64,000 nucleotides of DNA from Chryseobacterium sp. JUb7 (GTDB lineage: Bacteria; Bacteroidota; Bacteroidia; Flavobacteriales; Weeksellaceae), in contig NZ_JANUFF010000002.1 of NCBI RefSeq assembly GCF_024806495.1, forward strand, positions 62,001-126,000. Reading direction: 5' to 3'. Of this stretch, positions 53,604-63,014 are shown one piece after another. A model generated the notes under the pieces. That model was given only the letters and a program-made list of their open reading frames with translations. It was not told where the DNA came from and did no database searches. The translations under genes and the position numbers were made by a program. Position 1 is the first letter of the stretch. Each line of letters opens with the position of its first letter.

Positions 53604-56600
53604 TTAATTCAGATAAAACTCATATTTATTAAGGAGTTGAATTTCCTTAATCAGATCACCATTCAGATTCACTGTATGCTTCATCGACTGCACTTCTATA
53701 TGAGAATCATCTTCAATATTTTTGATAAAAAACTTCAGCTTCTGATTTCCTTGATTTCTTTCAAGAACCGTTCTGAAAAATGACAGATCTTCGGGTCTTA
53801 CATCCATCACATCCATCACCAGAGAAATACTCTTTGCAAATCTTTCAAAAGCTTCCTGAAGCTCAATGACATCATTCACGTTCACAAAAACACGTCCGTC
53901 TTTAACCTGAGCAAATTTTATTTTAAAAATAACAAATCGCTGTACTTCAAGCTTTTCCTTCAATTTCATATAATCACGATCCCCCAACCTGAAAGAATAC
54001 GATCCCGAATAGTCCTCCAGCGTTACAAAAGCAACCTTTTCGCCACTTCTGAAACCATCTTTCACTACATATTCAGTGATCAATCCGGCTACCGTATATT
54101 CTTTTCCTGCACCACCATTTTCTCTTTCTTTCTGTAATGTTTTCCAGTCTTTTTTCTTTTCTTCAAACAGCTCTTCCTGCTTATTAGAAAAAGCCTGCTC
54201 TTTATAAGCATCCACCTCATCTAGGTTTAAGAACATAAAATTACCTTTTGGCTCAGCCTTTTTAGTAACTTCTTCAATAATCTCCTCTTCTCCGGCTAAT
54301 GGATCATCAGAAACAATTTCTATAAGATCTGCGACTTCATCCACAGAATCTTTTTCCAGAATAGGAACTTCATCGGTAACTATTTTTTCTTCTTCCTCTT
54401 TTTCAAGTACAGATTTTTTCGAAAGATTTCCAGCCATAAACTGGAACTGATATTTAAATTCATCCAGCGGGTGAGCAGAAAGATAGAATCCGATAATTTC
54501 TTTTTCCTTGTTAAGCTTATGCATATTCGGCCATTCCGGGCACGGAGCCAATTTGGGCTGCTCAATCTGAACCTCATCAGCAAAATCAGCAAAAAGAGAA
54601 AATTCCATCTCATTTTTACTTTCCTGGAAACTCTGTCCGTATCTTATCAGTCTTTCAAGGTTGGTTCTTCCGGCCATATCAATATCAAAATACTGACCTC
54701 TGTGAAAAGAATCCAGTTCATCAAAAGCACCAGCCAAAACCAAACTTTCCGCAACACGTTTATTCATCTGAGAAGGCAGAATTCTTTCGAAGAAATCATA
54801 AATATTTTTAAACCTTCCGTTAGATCTCTCTTTTGTAATTCCTTCACTCGGACCTTCACCAATTCCTTTAATCGCTCCCAAACCAAAACGGATCTGCCCT
54901 TTTTCGTTTACTGAGAATTTATATTGGGATTCGTTAACATCCGGACCTAAAACATCTACTCCAATACTTTTGCAATCCTCCATAAACATGGTAATTGAAT
55001 CCGTATTGTTAATGTTATTACTCATAACACTCGCCATATATTCTGCAGGATAATTTGCCTTTAGATACGCTGTCTGATAAGCAATTAACGCATAACAGGT
55101 CGAGTGAGATTTGTTAAAGGCATATTCCGCAAAGGCTTTCCAGTCATTCCAGATTTTCTCCAGTCTTTCTTCATTCAGATTATTTTTACGCCCTCCTTCA
55201 ATGAATTTCGGGTACATCTTATTCAAAACATCGATCTGCTTTTTACCCATTGCCTTTCTCAACGTATCCGCCTCACCTTTTGTAAAGTTGGCCAGTTTTT
55301 GAGAAAGAAGCATTACCTGCTCCTGATATACCGTAATCCCGTATGTTTCTTTTAAATACTCTTCCGTTTCCGGTAAATCATAGACAATTTCTTCAATCCC
55401 GTGTTTTCTGTTAATGAAATTCGGGATATATTTTATCGGACCCGGACGGTAAAGCGCATTCATGGCAATAAGATCGGCAAAAACCGTTGGCTTAAGCTCT
55501 CTCATATATTTCTGCATTCCCGGACTTTCATATTGGAAAATCCCGACCGTTCTGCCTTCTTTAAACAGCTGATAAGTCTTTGTATCATCCAGAGGAATCA
55601 AATCCGGATTAATATCCACTCCATGCCTTGCCTTAACCAGTTTTAATGCATCTTTAATAATCGTCAGCGTCCTAAGACCCAGGAAGTCCATTTTCAGAAG
55701 ACCCGCACTTTCCGCCACCGAGTTATCAAACTGCGAAACTAAAATATCTGCATCTTTAGCAGCAATCGTTACCGGAACTAAATTACTCACATCCTCCGGT
55801 GTAATGATCACCCCACAGGCATGAATCCCTGTATTTCTGATACAGCCTTCCATTTTTTTAGCACTCGCCAGCACGCCATGACGTGCATCATCCGGACTGC
55901 TTAAAACATATCTCATTTCATCAACGAGCATCTGTTCTTCAGGCTTTAATTTGTCATATTTTGCTAAAGCTTTTGCAATATTCATCCCCGGACTCGGAGG
56001 AATAAGCTTTGCAATATTATTGGTATCAGGAATCGGGACATCCAGTACTCTTCCCGCATCTTTGATCGCCGATTTACCACCCAAAACCGAGTAAGTGATA
56101 ATCTGGGCTACCTGATTTTTTCCGTATTTTTCAACTACCCATTTGATGATTTTATCACGACCTTCATCATCAAAGTCAATATCAATATCGGGCATGGAAA
56201 CCCTTTCAGGATTTAGGAATCTCTCAAAAAGGAGGTCATATTTAATTGGGTCAACATTGGTAATTCCGATGGTATAAGCTACTGCTGAACCCGCGGCAGA
56301 ACCACGCCCCGGACCTACCCAAACACCCATATTTCGGGCTTCGTTACAGAAATCCTGTACAATCAGGAAATACCCCGGGTAACCTGTATTGGCAATTACA
56401 TCCAGTTCGAAATCAAGACGTTCTTTAATCTCGTCTGTAATTCCCGTTTCTGCATATCTTTTTCTTGCTCCTTCGTATGTTAAATGAGTAAGATAAGCCA
56501 TCTCACCACGTTTACCGCCATCAATTTCATCTTCCGCATGAATAAATTCTTCAGGAATATCAAATTTCGGAAGGAGAACATCTCTTTTCAGAGTGTAGGG

Positions 56601-58271
56601 CTTAAATTTCGCCGTAAACTCTTCATAGGCATCAAAGGCATCAGGATACGCCAGAAAAGTTTCTTTGATTTCATCAGAATTCTTAATGAAATATTCTCCT
56701 GTTGCCAGACCTCTTCTCTTCCCAAACCCTTTTCCTACAGGCGTTGTCAGCTTTTCACCATCTTTGATACAGCTTACAATATCCTGAATATTGGAATCAT
56801 CTTTATTGGTATAAAAAGTTTCGTTCTGCGCTAAAATCTTAACATTATATTTATCTGCAAAATGCAGCAAGACATCGTTTAAATGCTCTTCCTCCGGAAG
56901 TTTATGGTTTTGAATCTGAACATAAAAATCATCATCAAAAGTATCTTTCCACCATTTGAAAAGCTCCTCCCCTTTCTGCTCTCCGGTATTTAAAATAGCA
57001 TCAGGAATATCTCCAAGAATACCTGAAGTTAAAGCAATAAGACCTTCTTTATATTCAGCAATCAATTCTCGGCTGATCCTCGGAACACCAAAATAAAATC
57101 CTTTTAAAAATCCTATACTTGAAAGTTTTGCCAGATTTTTATAGCCATTGAAATCTTTCGCTAAAAGAACAACCTGCGTTCTTCTGTCCGGATCATCTTT
57201 TGTAAATTGTTTCTGCTCGTAACGGTCTGAAATATAAAATTCACATCCAACTACCGGAATCAGCGGTTCCGAAACAGGCTCTTCTTCATTGAATTCAGTT
57301 CCGTTTTCTTCTGCTTCCTGTTTTTTTGTCAGATATTCTTTATGTTTTTTTGCTCTGTCACCATTCGCTCCCTCAACTGCAGATACGAACTTGAAAGCTC
57401 CCATCATATTCCCAAGATCCACCATTCCGACCGCTGGAAAATTATCATCAGTCGCTTTTTTGATCAGGTCGTTAATGCTTGAAGTAGCAGACAAAGTAGA
57501 AAAAACACTATGATTATCGAAATTGAAATACCTTCCAAGATCAATCTCATCAATACTTCCGAAATCCTGCTGCTTTTTCTTATTGTTAAAGTCCGCAACC
57601 TGCCTTCTGATAACAATACTGAAAGGCTTGATCGGATCCGGATACAATGTTTTGAAATAGGCAAGCTGATCTTCAGAAGTTTTCAGCACTTCAGCAGGAA
57701 TAACTCCGATTCTCATCATTTCGAAGAAAACCTGAGCAGTGGCATTCACGTCGGCAGCCGCATTGTGGGCTTCATCGAACTTATGTCCGTATAATTTCTC
57801 GTAAAGCTCTTCCAGTTTCGGAGGTTTGAATCTTCCTCCACGGCCTCCTCCCAGTTTACAGAAATCTGTCCCAAGAATCATCGTATCAGCCTTAGGTTTC
57901 TCCTGAAGATGATCTTCTATATTTTTTCTGTAAAACTCTGCTCCGACAATATTGTAATCAAATTCAACATTGTGCCCGGAAACAACTCTTACTTTTTCAA
58001 GTACTTTAGAAAATTCCTTTAAAATCTCTTCCAGATCACGCCCTTCTTCATTGGCAATTTTTGTTGTAATTCCGTGAATTCTGGCCGCGTTAAAAGGAAT
58101 ATCATACCCTTCAGGTTTTATAATATAATCCTGATTTTCAATAAGTGTCCCATCGTCATTGTGTAACTGCCATGCAATCTGAACCATTCTTGGCCAGTTG
58201 TCTGAGTCTGAAAGCGGAGCATTGAAATTCTTTGGTAAACCTGTGGTTTCAGTGTCAAAAACTAAATACAT
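53604..58271 (-). CDS. dnaE: DNA polymerase III alpha subunit with fused N-terminal exonuclease
   Basis: The replicative polymerase, 1555 residues. Residues 1-190 are a DnaQ-type DEDDh proofreading exonuclease: FDTETTG (D6, E8), GHNVEFD (D105) and HNAAADV (H169, D174). A linker leads to the PHP domain at about 248. Its first metal motif reads FDNHSVF, not HxHSxxS, and VDLGNM replaces xDHGNM, so at least two metal ligands are gone. The polymerase core follows, with the catalytic PDIDIDFDD near 694-702 and the helix-hairpin-helix region GLGAIKGIGEG near 1175. An acidic low-complexity stretch (EEEEKIVTDEVP onward) precedes the OB-fold (about 1415-1480). E. coli DnaE is about 1160 residues and has no exonuclease. 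Proofreading in cis is inferred. It is a single-gene unit. Confidence 0.94.
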   Translation of the reverse strand: MYLVFDTETTGLPKNFNAPLSDSDNWPRMVQIAWQLHNDDGTLIENQDYIIKPEGYDIPFNAARIHGITTKIANEEGRDLEEILKEFSKVLEKVRVVSGHNVEFDYNIVGAEFYRKNIEDHLQEKPKADTMILGTDFCKLGGGRGGRFKPPKLEELYEKLYGHKFDEAHNAAADVNATAQVFFEMMRIGVIPAEVLKTSEDQLAYFKTLYPDPIKPFSIVIRRQVADFNNKKKQQDFGSIDEIDLGRYFNFDNHSVFSTLSATSSINDLIKKATDDNFPAVGMVDLGNMMGAFKFVSAVEGANGDRAKKHKEYLTKKQEAEENGTEFNEEEPVSEPLIPVVGCEFYISDRYEQKQFTKDDPDRRTQVVLLAKDFNGYKNLAKLSSIGFLKGFYFGVPRISRELIAEYKEGLIALTSGILGDIPDAILNTGEQKGEELFKWWKDTFDDDFYVQIQNHKLPEEEHLNDVLLHFADKYNVKILAQNETFYTNKDDSNIQDIVSCIKDGEKLTTPVGKGFGKRRGLATGEYFIKNSDEIKETFLAYPDAFDAYEEFTAKFKPYTLKRDVLLPKFDIPEEFIHAEDEIDGGKRGEMAYLTHLTYEGARKRYAETGITDEIKERLDFELDVIANTGYPGYFLIVQDFCNEARNMGVWVGPGRGSAAGSAVAYTIGITNVDPIKYDLLFERFLNPERVSMPDIDIDFDDEGRDKIIKWVVEKYGKNQVAQIITYSVLGGKSAIKDAGRVLDVPIPDTNNIAKLIPPSPGMNIAKALAKYDKLKPEEQMLVDEMRYVLSSPDDARHGVLASAKKMEGCIRNTGIHACGVIITPEDVSNLVPVTIAAKDADILVSQFDNSVAESAGLLKMDFLGLRTLTIIKDALKLVKARHGVDINPDLIPLDDTKTYQLFKEGRTVGIFQYESPGMQKYMRELKPTVFADLIAMNALYRPGPIKYIPNFINRKHGIEEIVYDLPETEEYLKETYGITVYQEQVMLLSQKLANFTKGEADTLRKAMGKKQIDVLNKMYPKFIEGGRKNNLNEERLEKIWNDWKAFAEYAFNKSHSTCYALIAYQTAYLKANYPAEYMASVMSNNINNTDSITMFMEDCKSIGVDVLGPDVNESQYKFSVNEKGQIRFGLGAIKGIGEGPSEGITKERSNGRFKNIYDFFERILPSQMNKRVAESLVLAGAFDELDSFHRGQYFDIDMAGRTNLERLIRYGQSFQESKNEMEFSLFADFADEVQIEQPKLAPCPEWPNMHKLNKEKEIIGFYLSAHPLDEFKYQFQFMAGNLSKKSVLEKEEEEKIVTDEVPILEKDSVDEVADLIEIVSDDPLAGEEEIIEEVTKKAEPKGNFMFLNLDEVDAYKEQAFSNKQEELFEEKKKDWKTLQKERENGGAGKEYTVAGLITEYVVKDGFRSGEKVAFVTLEDYSGSYSFRLGDRDYMKLKEKLEVQRFVIFKIKFAQVKDGRVFVNVNDVIELQEAFERFAKSISLVMDVMDVRPEDLSFFRTVLERNQGNQKLKFFIKNIEDDSHIEVQSMKHTVNLNGDLIKEIQLLNKYEFYLN

Positions 58272-58519
58272 GTAATTTTTTCCAGCTTTTAATTAAAAGT
58301 GAATGTAAAGTTACTTCATTTTTTCGGAAAATTCACACCGCCTTCCTTATTACCTCCACCAAACTAATATAAAATTTACGAAATAGTTTTCATAATACCT
58401 CAACCTTAAACTAAGAGTTAAAATGAAAAACACACAAACATTTAAGAAAATATTTAAAGACAAAAACACAAAAGCATCAATTATTTAAATTAAAACTACT
58501 GAGCAATAAAAATTTTATA

Positions 58520-58527
58520 TATATTTG
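58520..58527 (+). promoter_or_regulatory. -7 element of the S8 peptidase gene
   Basis: TATATTTG, 36 bases before the ATG at 58564. No clear -33 TTG. Confidence 0.55.
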
Positions 58528-58563
58528 CTACTTATACCGTTTTTAATATATTACTAAGCTGTT

Positions 58564-60672
58564 ATGAAGAAACATTTACTTTTAATCAGCACATTGGCGA
58601 TAACTTTAGTAAGTGCGCAAAGCAATGATGCCTTAAAAAGAGAATTTGAAAAGCAAAACAATAAGAACAACGAGAAGTTTGATTCTTATGTTGCAAAACG
58701 TTACGGAGCCAACAGGTCTCCGGAGGTTTTAAAAGAGATTGAAGAGCAAAGAAGAAACTTATCAGGCTTTGACCCTAGTGGCAAACCATACTTTTTACAG
58801 CCTGAGGACATGGATCAGATTAAAAACTCTAATTCTGATTTTCTCCAAAATGGAACAATTACAGGACTAACCGGGTCATTTAACGGTGAAAACATCAAAT
58901 TTACAATTTTTGATGGTGGCAGAGTATTTGGAGGACATGCGTTTTTCGACAACCTTCCAAACAGAATCACGAACAAAGAAGCCAGCACTATGAATTACAG
59001 TGCTCACTCAACTTCTGTAGCAGGATTTATAGGAGCAAGAGCGCACACACAAACAGTAACTTTTACCAACGGATCTACAAGAACGATAAATTTCCAGGGT
59101 ATTGCTAAAAACTCTACTATGGACTCGTATGCTTTTGGTACAACTACTTTGCCAGGAAATACAACACCTAGTACAGTATTCCAAAAAATCATCACTGCTC
59201 AGCCAAAAATTTCCAACCACTCTTATGGTAGTAATCAAGGCTGGACAAATGCTACAGTAGCCGGAGCCGCTGCATGGGTTTGGAACGGCGCCTTTGGAAG
59301 CCCTTCCACAGCCATGGACTTACAGGGAACCTATTTCACCAATGATCAAAACTATGACAACATAGTATATAGTAATCCATCTTATATTATTGTAAAATCT
59401 TCTGGTAATTACTTCGGTTTTGGACCTGACTATCCAGGTACATCAGATTTCCCTAAATACTACACTGATAACAATGGTAATTTAGTACAATTTGCTGCAA
59501 CCGACACCCTTCCAACAACAAACTGCAGCAATGGTGGTGACTGTATAGGACCTGGTTCTTTGGCTAAAAACATCATCGTTGTAGGTGCAACTGATATTAT
59601 TACTGCAAACAATGGCAGATATCTAGCAGCTACTGACGTTGTACACTCTGATTACAGCAGTGCAGGACCAAGAGATGACGGTGGTATCAAACCAGATATT
59701 ACAGCGGTAGGAACTAGCGTTGGTAGTGCCTCAACAGCAGAAAACACTACAGGAAGTAATAGCCTTACAGTAGGTGATGGAACATCATATTCTGCTCCGG
59801 TTGTTACTGGTGTCATCGGTTTATGGACTCAAATTAATAAGCAATTATTTAATAACGCTGAACTGAATGCTGCTTCAGCAAAAACTTTAATGATTCATTC
59901 TGCTGCTGAAGCCGGAAATATCGGACCGGATGCATTATTCGGATGGGGATTCATCGATGCTAAAAAAGGAGCAGAACTTCTTGTAGGAAAATCTAACAAC
60001 ACTGTTATTTTTAACGACGAATCATTAGCAAGCGGAACCCCTAATAACAAAACTGTAGTAGCTTCAGGAACTGAGCCGTTAAAGGTAACCATTTCTTGGA
60101 TTGATCCTGCTTATCAAGTTCCAGCTAACTTAACTTGGAATGACGCTTATAACAACAGATCTTCAAGATTGGTAAATGATTTGGATTTAAGAATCGTTGA
60201 TACTTCAAACAATACAGTTTATTATCCTTGGAAACTAAATCCTGTAACACCATCAGCACCTGCTACTAAAGCAGACAACACTGTAGATAACGTAGAACAA
60301 GTAGTCATTGACGCTCCTGTTGCAGGAAGACAGTACAGAATTGAAGTGACCAATAAAGGAACTTTAACTACTGCTCAAAACTACTCTATCGCCGTTACCG
60401 GATATACGCAGCAAGTTTTGGCAACTGGTGAAGTTACTAAAGACAACGGAATCGTTATCGCTCCAACTATTACAAAAGATATCGTAAACGTATTGAAAGC
60501 TCCTAAAAAGTCATCTTTCACTATTTATGATTTATCTGGTAAGAGATTACAGACTGGTGTCATTAACAGTGATAAAGAAGTTATCGACATATCTTCTTAC
60601 ACTAAAGGAATTTACATCATTGAAGTGAAATCTGATAAAGATGTAGTTACTAAGAAAGTGATCAAAGAATAA
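58564..60672 (+). CDS. S8 (subtilisin-like) serine protease with T9SS type A tail
   Basis: A 702-residue secreted protease. The signal peptide ends TLVSAQ near residue 19. The catalytic triad is visible: D117 in FTIFDGG, H148 in NYSAHSTSVAGFIGA and S408 in GDGTSYSAPVV. The oxyanion asparagine probably lies in KISNHSYG or the following loop. A beta domain (about 475-615) resembles the P-domain-like or jelly-roll module of S8 relatives. The last 75 residues form a T9SS type A signal, with IVIAPTITKDIVNV in place of the usual YPNP, ending VVTKKVIKE. The protease probably processes extracellular proteins. Terminator and next promoter overlap just downstream. Confidence 0.93.
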   Translation: MKKHLLLISTLAITLVSAQSNDALKREFEKQNNKNNEKFDSYVAKRYGANRSPEVLKEIEEQRRNLSGFDPSGKPYFLQPEDMDQIKNSNSDFLQNGTITGLTGSFNGENIKFTIFDGGRVFGGHAFFDNLPNRITNKEASTMNYSAHSTSVAGFIGARAHTQTVTFTNGSTRTINFQGIAKNSTMDSYAFGTTTLPGNTTPSTVFQKIITAQPKISNHSYGSNQGWTNATVAGAAAWVWNGAFGSPSTAMDLQGTYFTNDQNYDNIVYSNPSYIIVKSSGNYFGFGPDYPGTSDFPKYYTDNNGNLVQFAATDTLPTTNCSNGGDCIGPGSLAKNIIVVGATDIITANNGRYLAATDVVHSDYSSAGPRDDGGIKPDITAVGTSVGSASTAENTTGSNSLTVGDGTSYSAPVVTGVIGLWTQINKQLFNNAELNAASAKTLMIHSAAEAGNIGPDALFGWGFIDAKKGAELLVGKSNNTVIFNDESLASGTPNNKTVVASGTEPLKVTISWIDPAYQVPANLTWNDAYNNRSSRLVNDLDLRIVDTSNNTVYYPWKLNPVTPSAPATKADNTVDNVEQVVIDAPVAGRQYRIEVTNKGTLTTAQNYSIAVTGYTQQVLATGEVTKDNGIVIAPTITKDIVNVLKAPKKSSFTIYDLSGKRLQTGVINSDKEVIDISSYTKGIYIIEVKSDKDVVTKKVIKE

Positions 60673-60696
60673 TGATCCTAAACATATAATTTAAGA

Positions 60697-60730
60697 CAAA
60701 ATACTAACGCTTGTTAGTATTTTGTTTTTT
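60697..60730 (+). terminator. Terminator of the S8 peptidase gene, overlapping the next promoter
   Basis: A 12-base-pair stem (CAAAATACTAAC and complement) with a four-base GCTT loop and a run of Ts. The loop and first stem bases of the right arm hold the TTG of the next promoter. Confidence 0.88.
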
Positions 60731-60742
60731 TATGTATATTTG
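60711..60742 (+). promoter_or_regulatory. Promoter of the E1 fusion gene, possibly leaderless
   Basis: TTG at 60711-60713, a 21-base spacer and TATATTTG at 60735-60742 match the Bacteroidota consensus. The ATG at 60749 begins only six bases after the box, at the expected transcription start, so the mRNA may have no 5' leader. Confidence 0.6.
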
Positions 60743-60748
60743 CTTTCT

Positions 60749-62821
60749 ATGGAAAATACACTTCACGAAAAAGTTTCTCAAGATATTTTGCTTAAGGCTT
60801 ATAACCACATGATGCTTGCGAAGGCTATGGCAGACATTTACGAAGAAAACAGAAATGTTTGCAAATACGTTCATAGTACATCAAGAGGCCATGAAGCGAT
60901 TCAGCTGGCAACCGCTTATCAGTTAAAAAAAGAAGACTGGGTTTCTCCTTATTACAGAGACGAAAGCATCCTTCTAGGTATCGGTTTTGAACCCTATCAA
61001 TTAATGTTGCAGCTATTGGCAAAAGCAGAAGATCCTTTTTCAGGAGGTAGATCTTATTATTCTCACCCTTCAAGCAGAGATGAAAATAAACCGAAGATTA
61101 TTCATCAAAGTTCAGCAACAGGAATGCAGACCATTCCGACAACAGGAGTTGCACAGGGGATAAAATATATTCAGGATTTTGAATTACAGCAATTCGAAAA
61201 CAACCCGGTTGTAATATGCAGCCTTGGAGACAATTCTGTAACTGAAGGTGAAGTAAGTGAAGCTTTACAGTTTGCAGCTTTGCATCAGCTTCCCATTATT
61301 TTTCTGGTTCAGGATAACGAATGGGGAATATCGGTAACAAAAGAAGAGGCCAGAACTTGTGATGCTTATGATTTTGTAGCAGGATTTACAGGATTAAGCA
61401 GAATGAGAGTTGACGGAACAGATTTCGTTGAAAGCTTTGAAGTGATGAAAAAAGCTGTTGATTTTGTAAGAACTGAAAGAAAACCTTTAGTTGTATGTGC
61501 AAAAACAGTTTTAATTGGTCATCATACTTCAGGAGTGAGAAGAGAATTCTATAGAGATGAAGAAGATTTAACAAAGCACAGAGCCAAGGATCCGGGAGAA
61601 ATTCTTCGAAAGCAACTGCTTGAAGCAGGCGCTGATGAGGAATTATTAAAGCAAATCACTAAAAAAGCCCGCCTTGAAGCTGAAGAAGCCTTCGAAAAAG
61701 CTAAAAATGCAGCAGATCCTACTCCCGACACCGTAATGCAGCACGTTTTCGCTCCTACTCCAATTACAGAAGAAGTGGGAACACGCGAACCGGCAGGTGG
61801 AGAAAAAATCGTGATGGTAGATGCTGCTATTCACGCTATCCAGGAGCTGATGTGGAAACATCCGGAAGCCCTTCTTTACGGACAGGACGTAGGTGAAAGA
61901 ATTGGCGGTGTTTTCCGTGAAACAGTGACTCTAGGAAAAAAATTCGGAAGTAAAAGAGTATTCAATACTGCTATTCAGGAAGCTTATATTATCGGTTCTA
62001 CAGCAGGCATGAGTGCTGTTGGCTTAAAGCCAATCGTTGAAGTACAGTTTGCGGACTATATTTATCCGGGAATCAATCAATTGATTACAGAAATATCAAA
62101 ATCTAGCTACTTAAGCCAGGGAAAATTTCCGGTAAGTAATATTATCAGAGTTCCAATCGGAGCATACGGTGGAGGCGGCCCTTACCATAGTGGAAGCGTT
62201 GAAAGCATCTTAGCGAATATTAAAGGAATTAAGATCGCCTATCCAAGTAACGCTGCCGATTTTAAAGGTTTATTGAAAGCGGCCTATTACGATCCCAATC
62301 CAGTTGTTATGTTGGAGCATAAAGGTCTTTACTGGAGCAAAGTTCCAGGAACTGAAGATGCCAAAACCATTGAACCTGCGGAAGATTACATCCTACCTTT
62401 CGGAAAAGGAAAAATCATCATTGAAGCTGATAAAAATGAAACTGAAAAAGGAAGAACTTTATTGGTTGTAACCTATGGAATGGGAGTTTACTGGGCTAAA
62501 GAGGCAGCTAAAAACTTTAATGGAAGAGTGGAAGTTATTGATTTAAGAACCCTTATTCCTCTGGATGAAGAACTTGTTTTCGAAAGAGTAAAAGCTCACG
62601 GAAAATGCATCGTTCTGACAGAAGAACAACTGAACAATTCATTCGCTGAAGCCTTTGCACACAGAATTTCGAAGAACTGCTTCAAATATCTTGATGCACC
62701 GGTTGAAACAATGGGATCTTTAGACGTTCCTGCTGTTCCGATCAATTTAATTCTGGAAAAAGAAATGCTTCCGAACGCTGAAAAACTCAGCAACAAAATT
62801 GAAGAAATGTTACAATACTAA
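60749..62821 (+). CDS. 2-oxoacid dehydrogenase E1, alpha and beta subunits fused
   Basis: The thiamine-diphosphate E1 part of a pyruvate or branched-chain 2-oxoacid dehydrogenase. The product is 690 residues from the ATG at 60749. E1-alpha covers about 1-315: TSRGHEAIQLATA, YYRDESILL and the ThDP motif starting GDN (152-154 in this numbering) and ending at QDN about 28 residues later, where most relatives have GDG. E1-beta covers about 345-690: MVDAAIHAIQELM, GQDVG, NTAIQEAYIIG, VEVQFADYIYPGINQLI, GGGGPYHSGS and VDL-type E-helix residues. Two subunits that are separate in most bacteria are fused here, a form known in Bacteroidota. The substrate (branched-chain or pyruvate) is not fixed by the sequence. 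An upstream in-frame TTG at 60722 is rejected because it lies before the promoter. Confidence 0.9.
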   Translation: MENTLHEKVSQDILLKAYNHMMLAKAMADIYEENRNVCKYVHSTSRGHEAIQLATAYQLKKEDWVSPYYRDESILLGIGFEPYQLMLQLLAKAEDPFSGGRSYYSHPSSRDENKPKIIHQSSATGMQTIPTTGVAQGIKYIQDFELQQFENNPVVICSLGDNSVTEGEVSEALQFAALHQLPIIFLVQDNEWGISVTKEEARTCDAYDFVAGFTGLSRMRVDGTDFVESFEVMKKAVDFVRTERKPLVVCAKTVLIGHHTSGVRREFYRDEEDLTKHRAKDPGEILRKQLLEAGADEELLKQITKKARLEAEEAFEKAKNAADPTPDTVMQHVFAPTPITEEVGTREPAGGEKIVMVDAAIHAIQELMWKHPEALLYGQDVGERIGGVFRETVTLGKKFGSKRVFNTAIQEAYIIGSTAGMSAVGLKPIVEVQFADYIYPGINQLITEISKSSYLSQGKFPVSNIIRVPIGAYGGGGPYHSGSVESILANIKGIKIAYPSNAADFKGLLKAAYYDPNPVVMLEHKGLYWSKVPGTEDAKTIEPAEDYILPFGKGKIIIEADKNETEKGRTLLVVTYGMGVYWAKEAAKNFNGRVEVIDLRTLIPLDEELVFERVKAHGKCIVLTEEQLNNSFAEAFAHRISKNCFKYLDAPVETMGSLDVPAVPINLILEKEMLPNAEKLSNKIEEMLQY

Positions 62822-62831
62822 ACATACCTTA

Positions 62832-62857
62832 AGCCTCTAATTTTTTAGAGGTTTTTT
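62832..62857 (+). terminator. Terminator of the E1 fusion gene
   Basis: Stem CCTCTAA / TTAGAGG with a short T loop and a seven-base T run, 12 bases after the stop. Confidence 0.88.
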
Positions 62858-63014
62858 TATGAGCTGTTTGTCATTAAATCTTATAACCTATTTAAATTAT
62901 TAATCAAATAATACTATTTCCGGAACAAAAATTATTTCATAGATTTATTATAAAATTCAATTGGTATTCATTTTGCTTAAGTCATAACTTTCATTATAAC
63001 CCTCAACACAAATC

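Noticed and set aside
54471..54914. Plus-strand frame of 147 codons antisense to dnaE
   Set aside because: Antisense to a conserved gene, no recognisable domain, Ser/Phe-rich composition typical of antisense frames.
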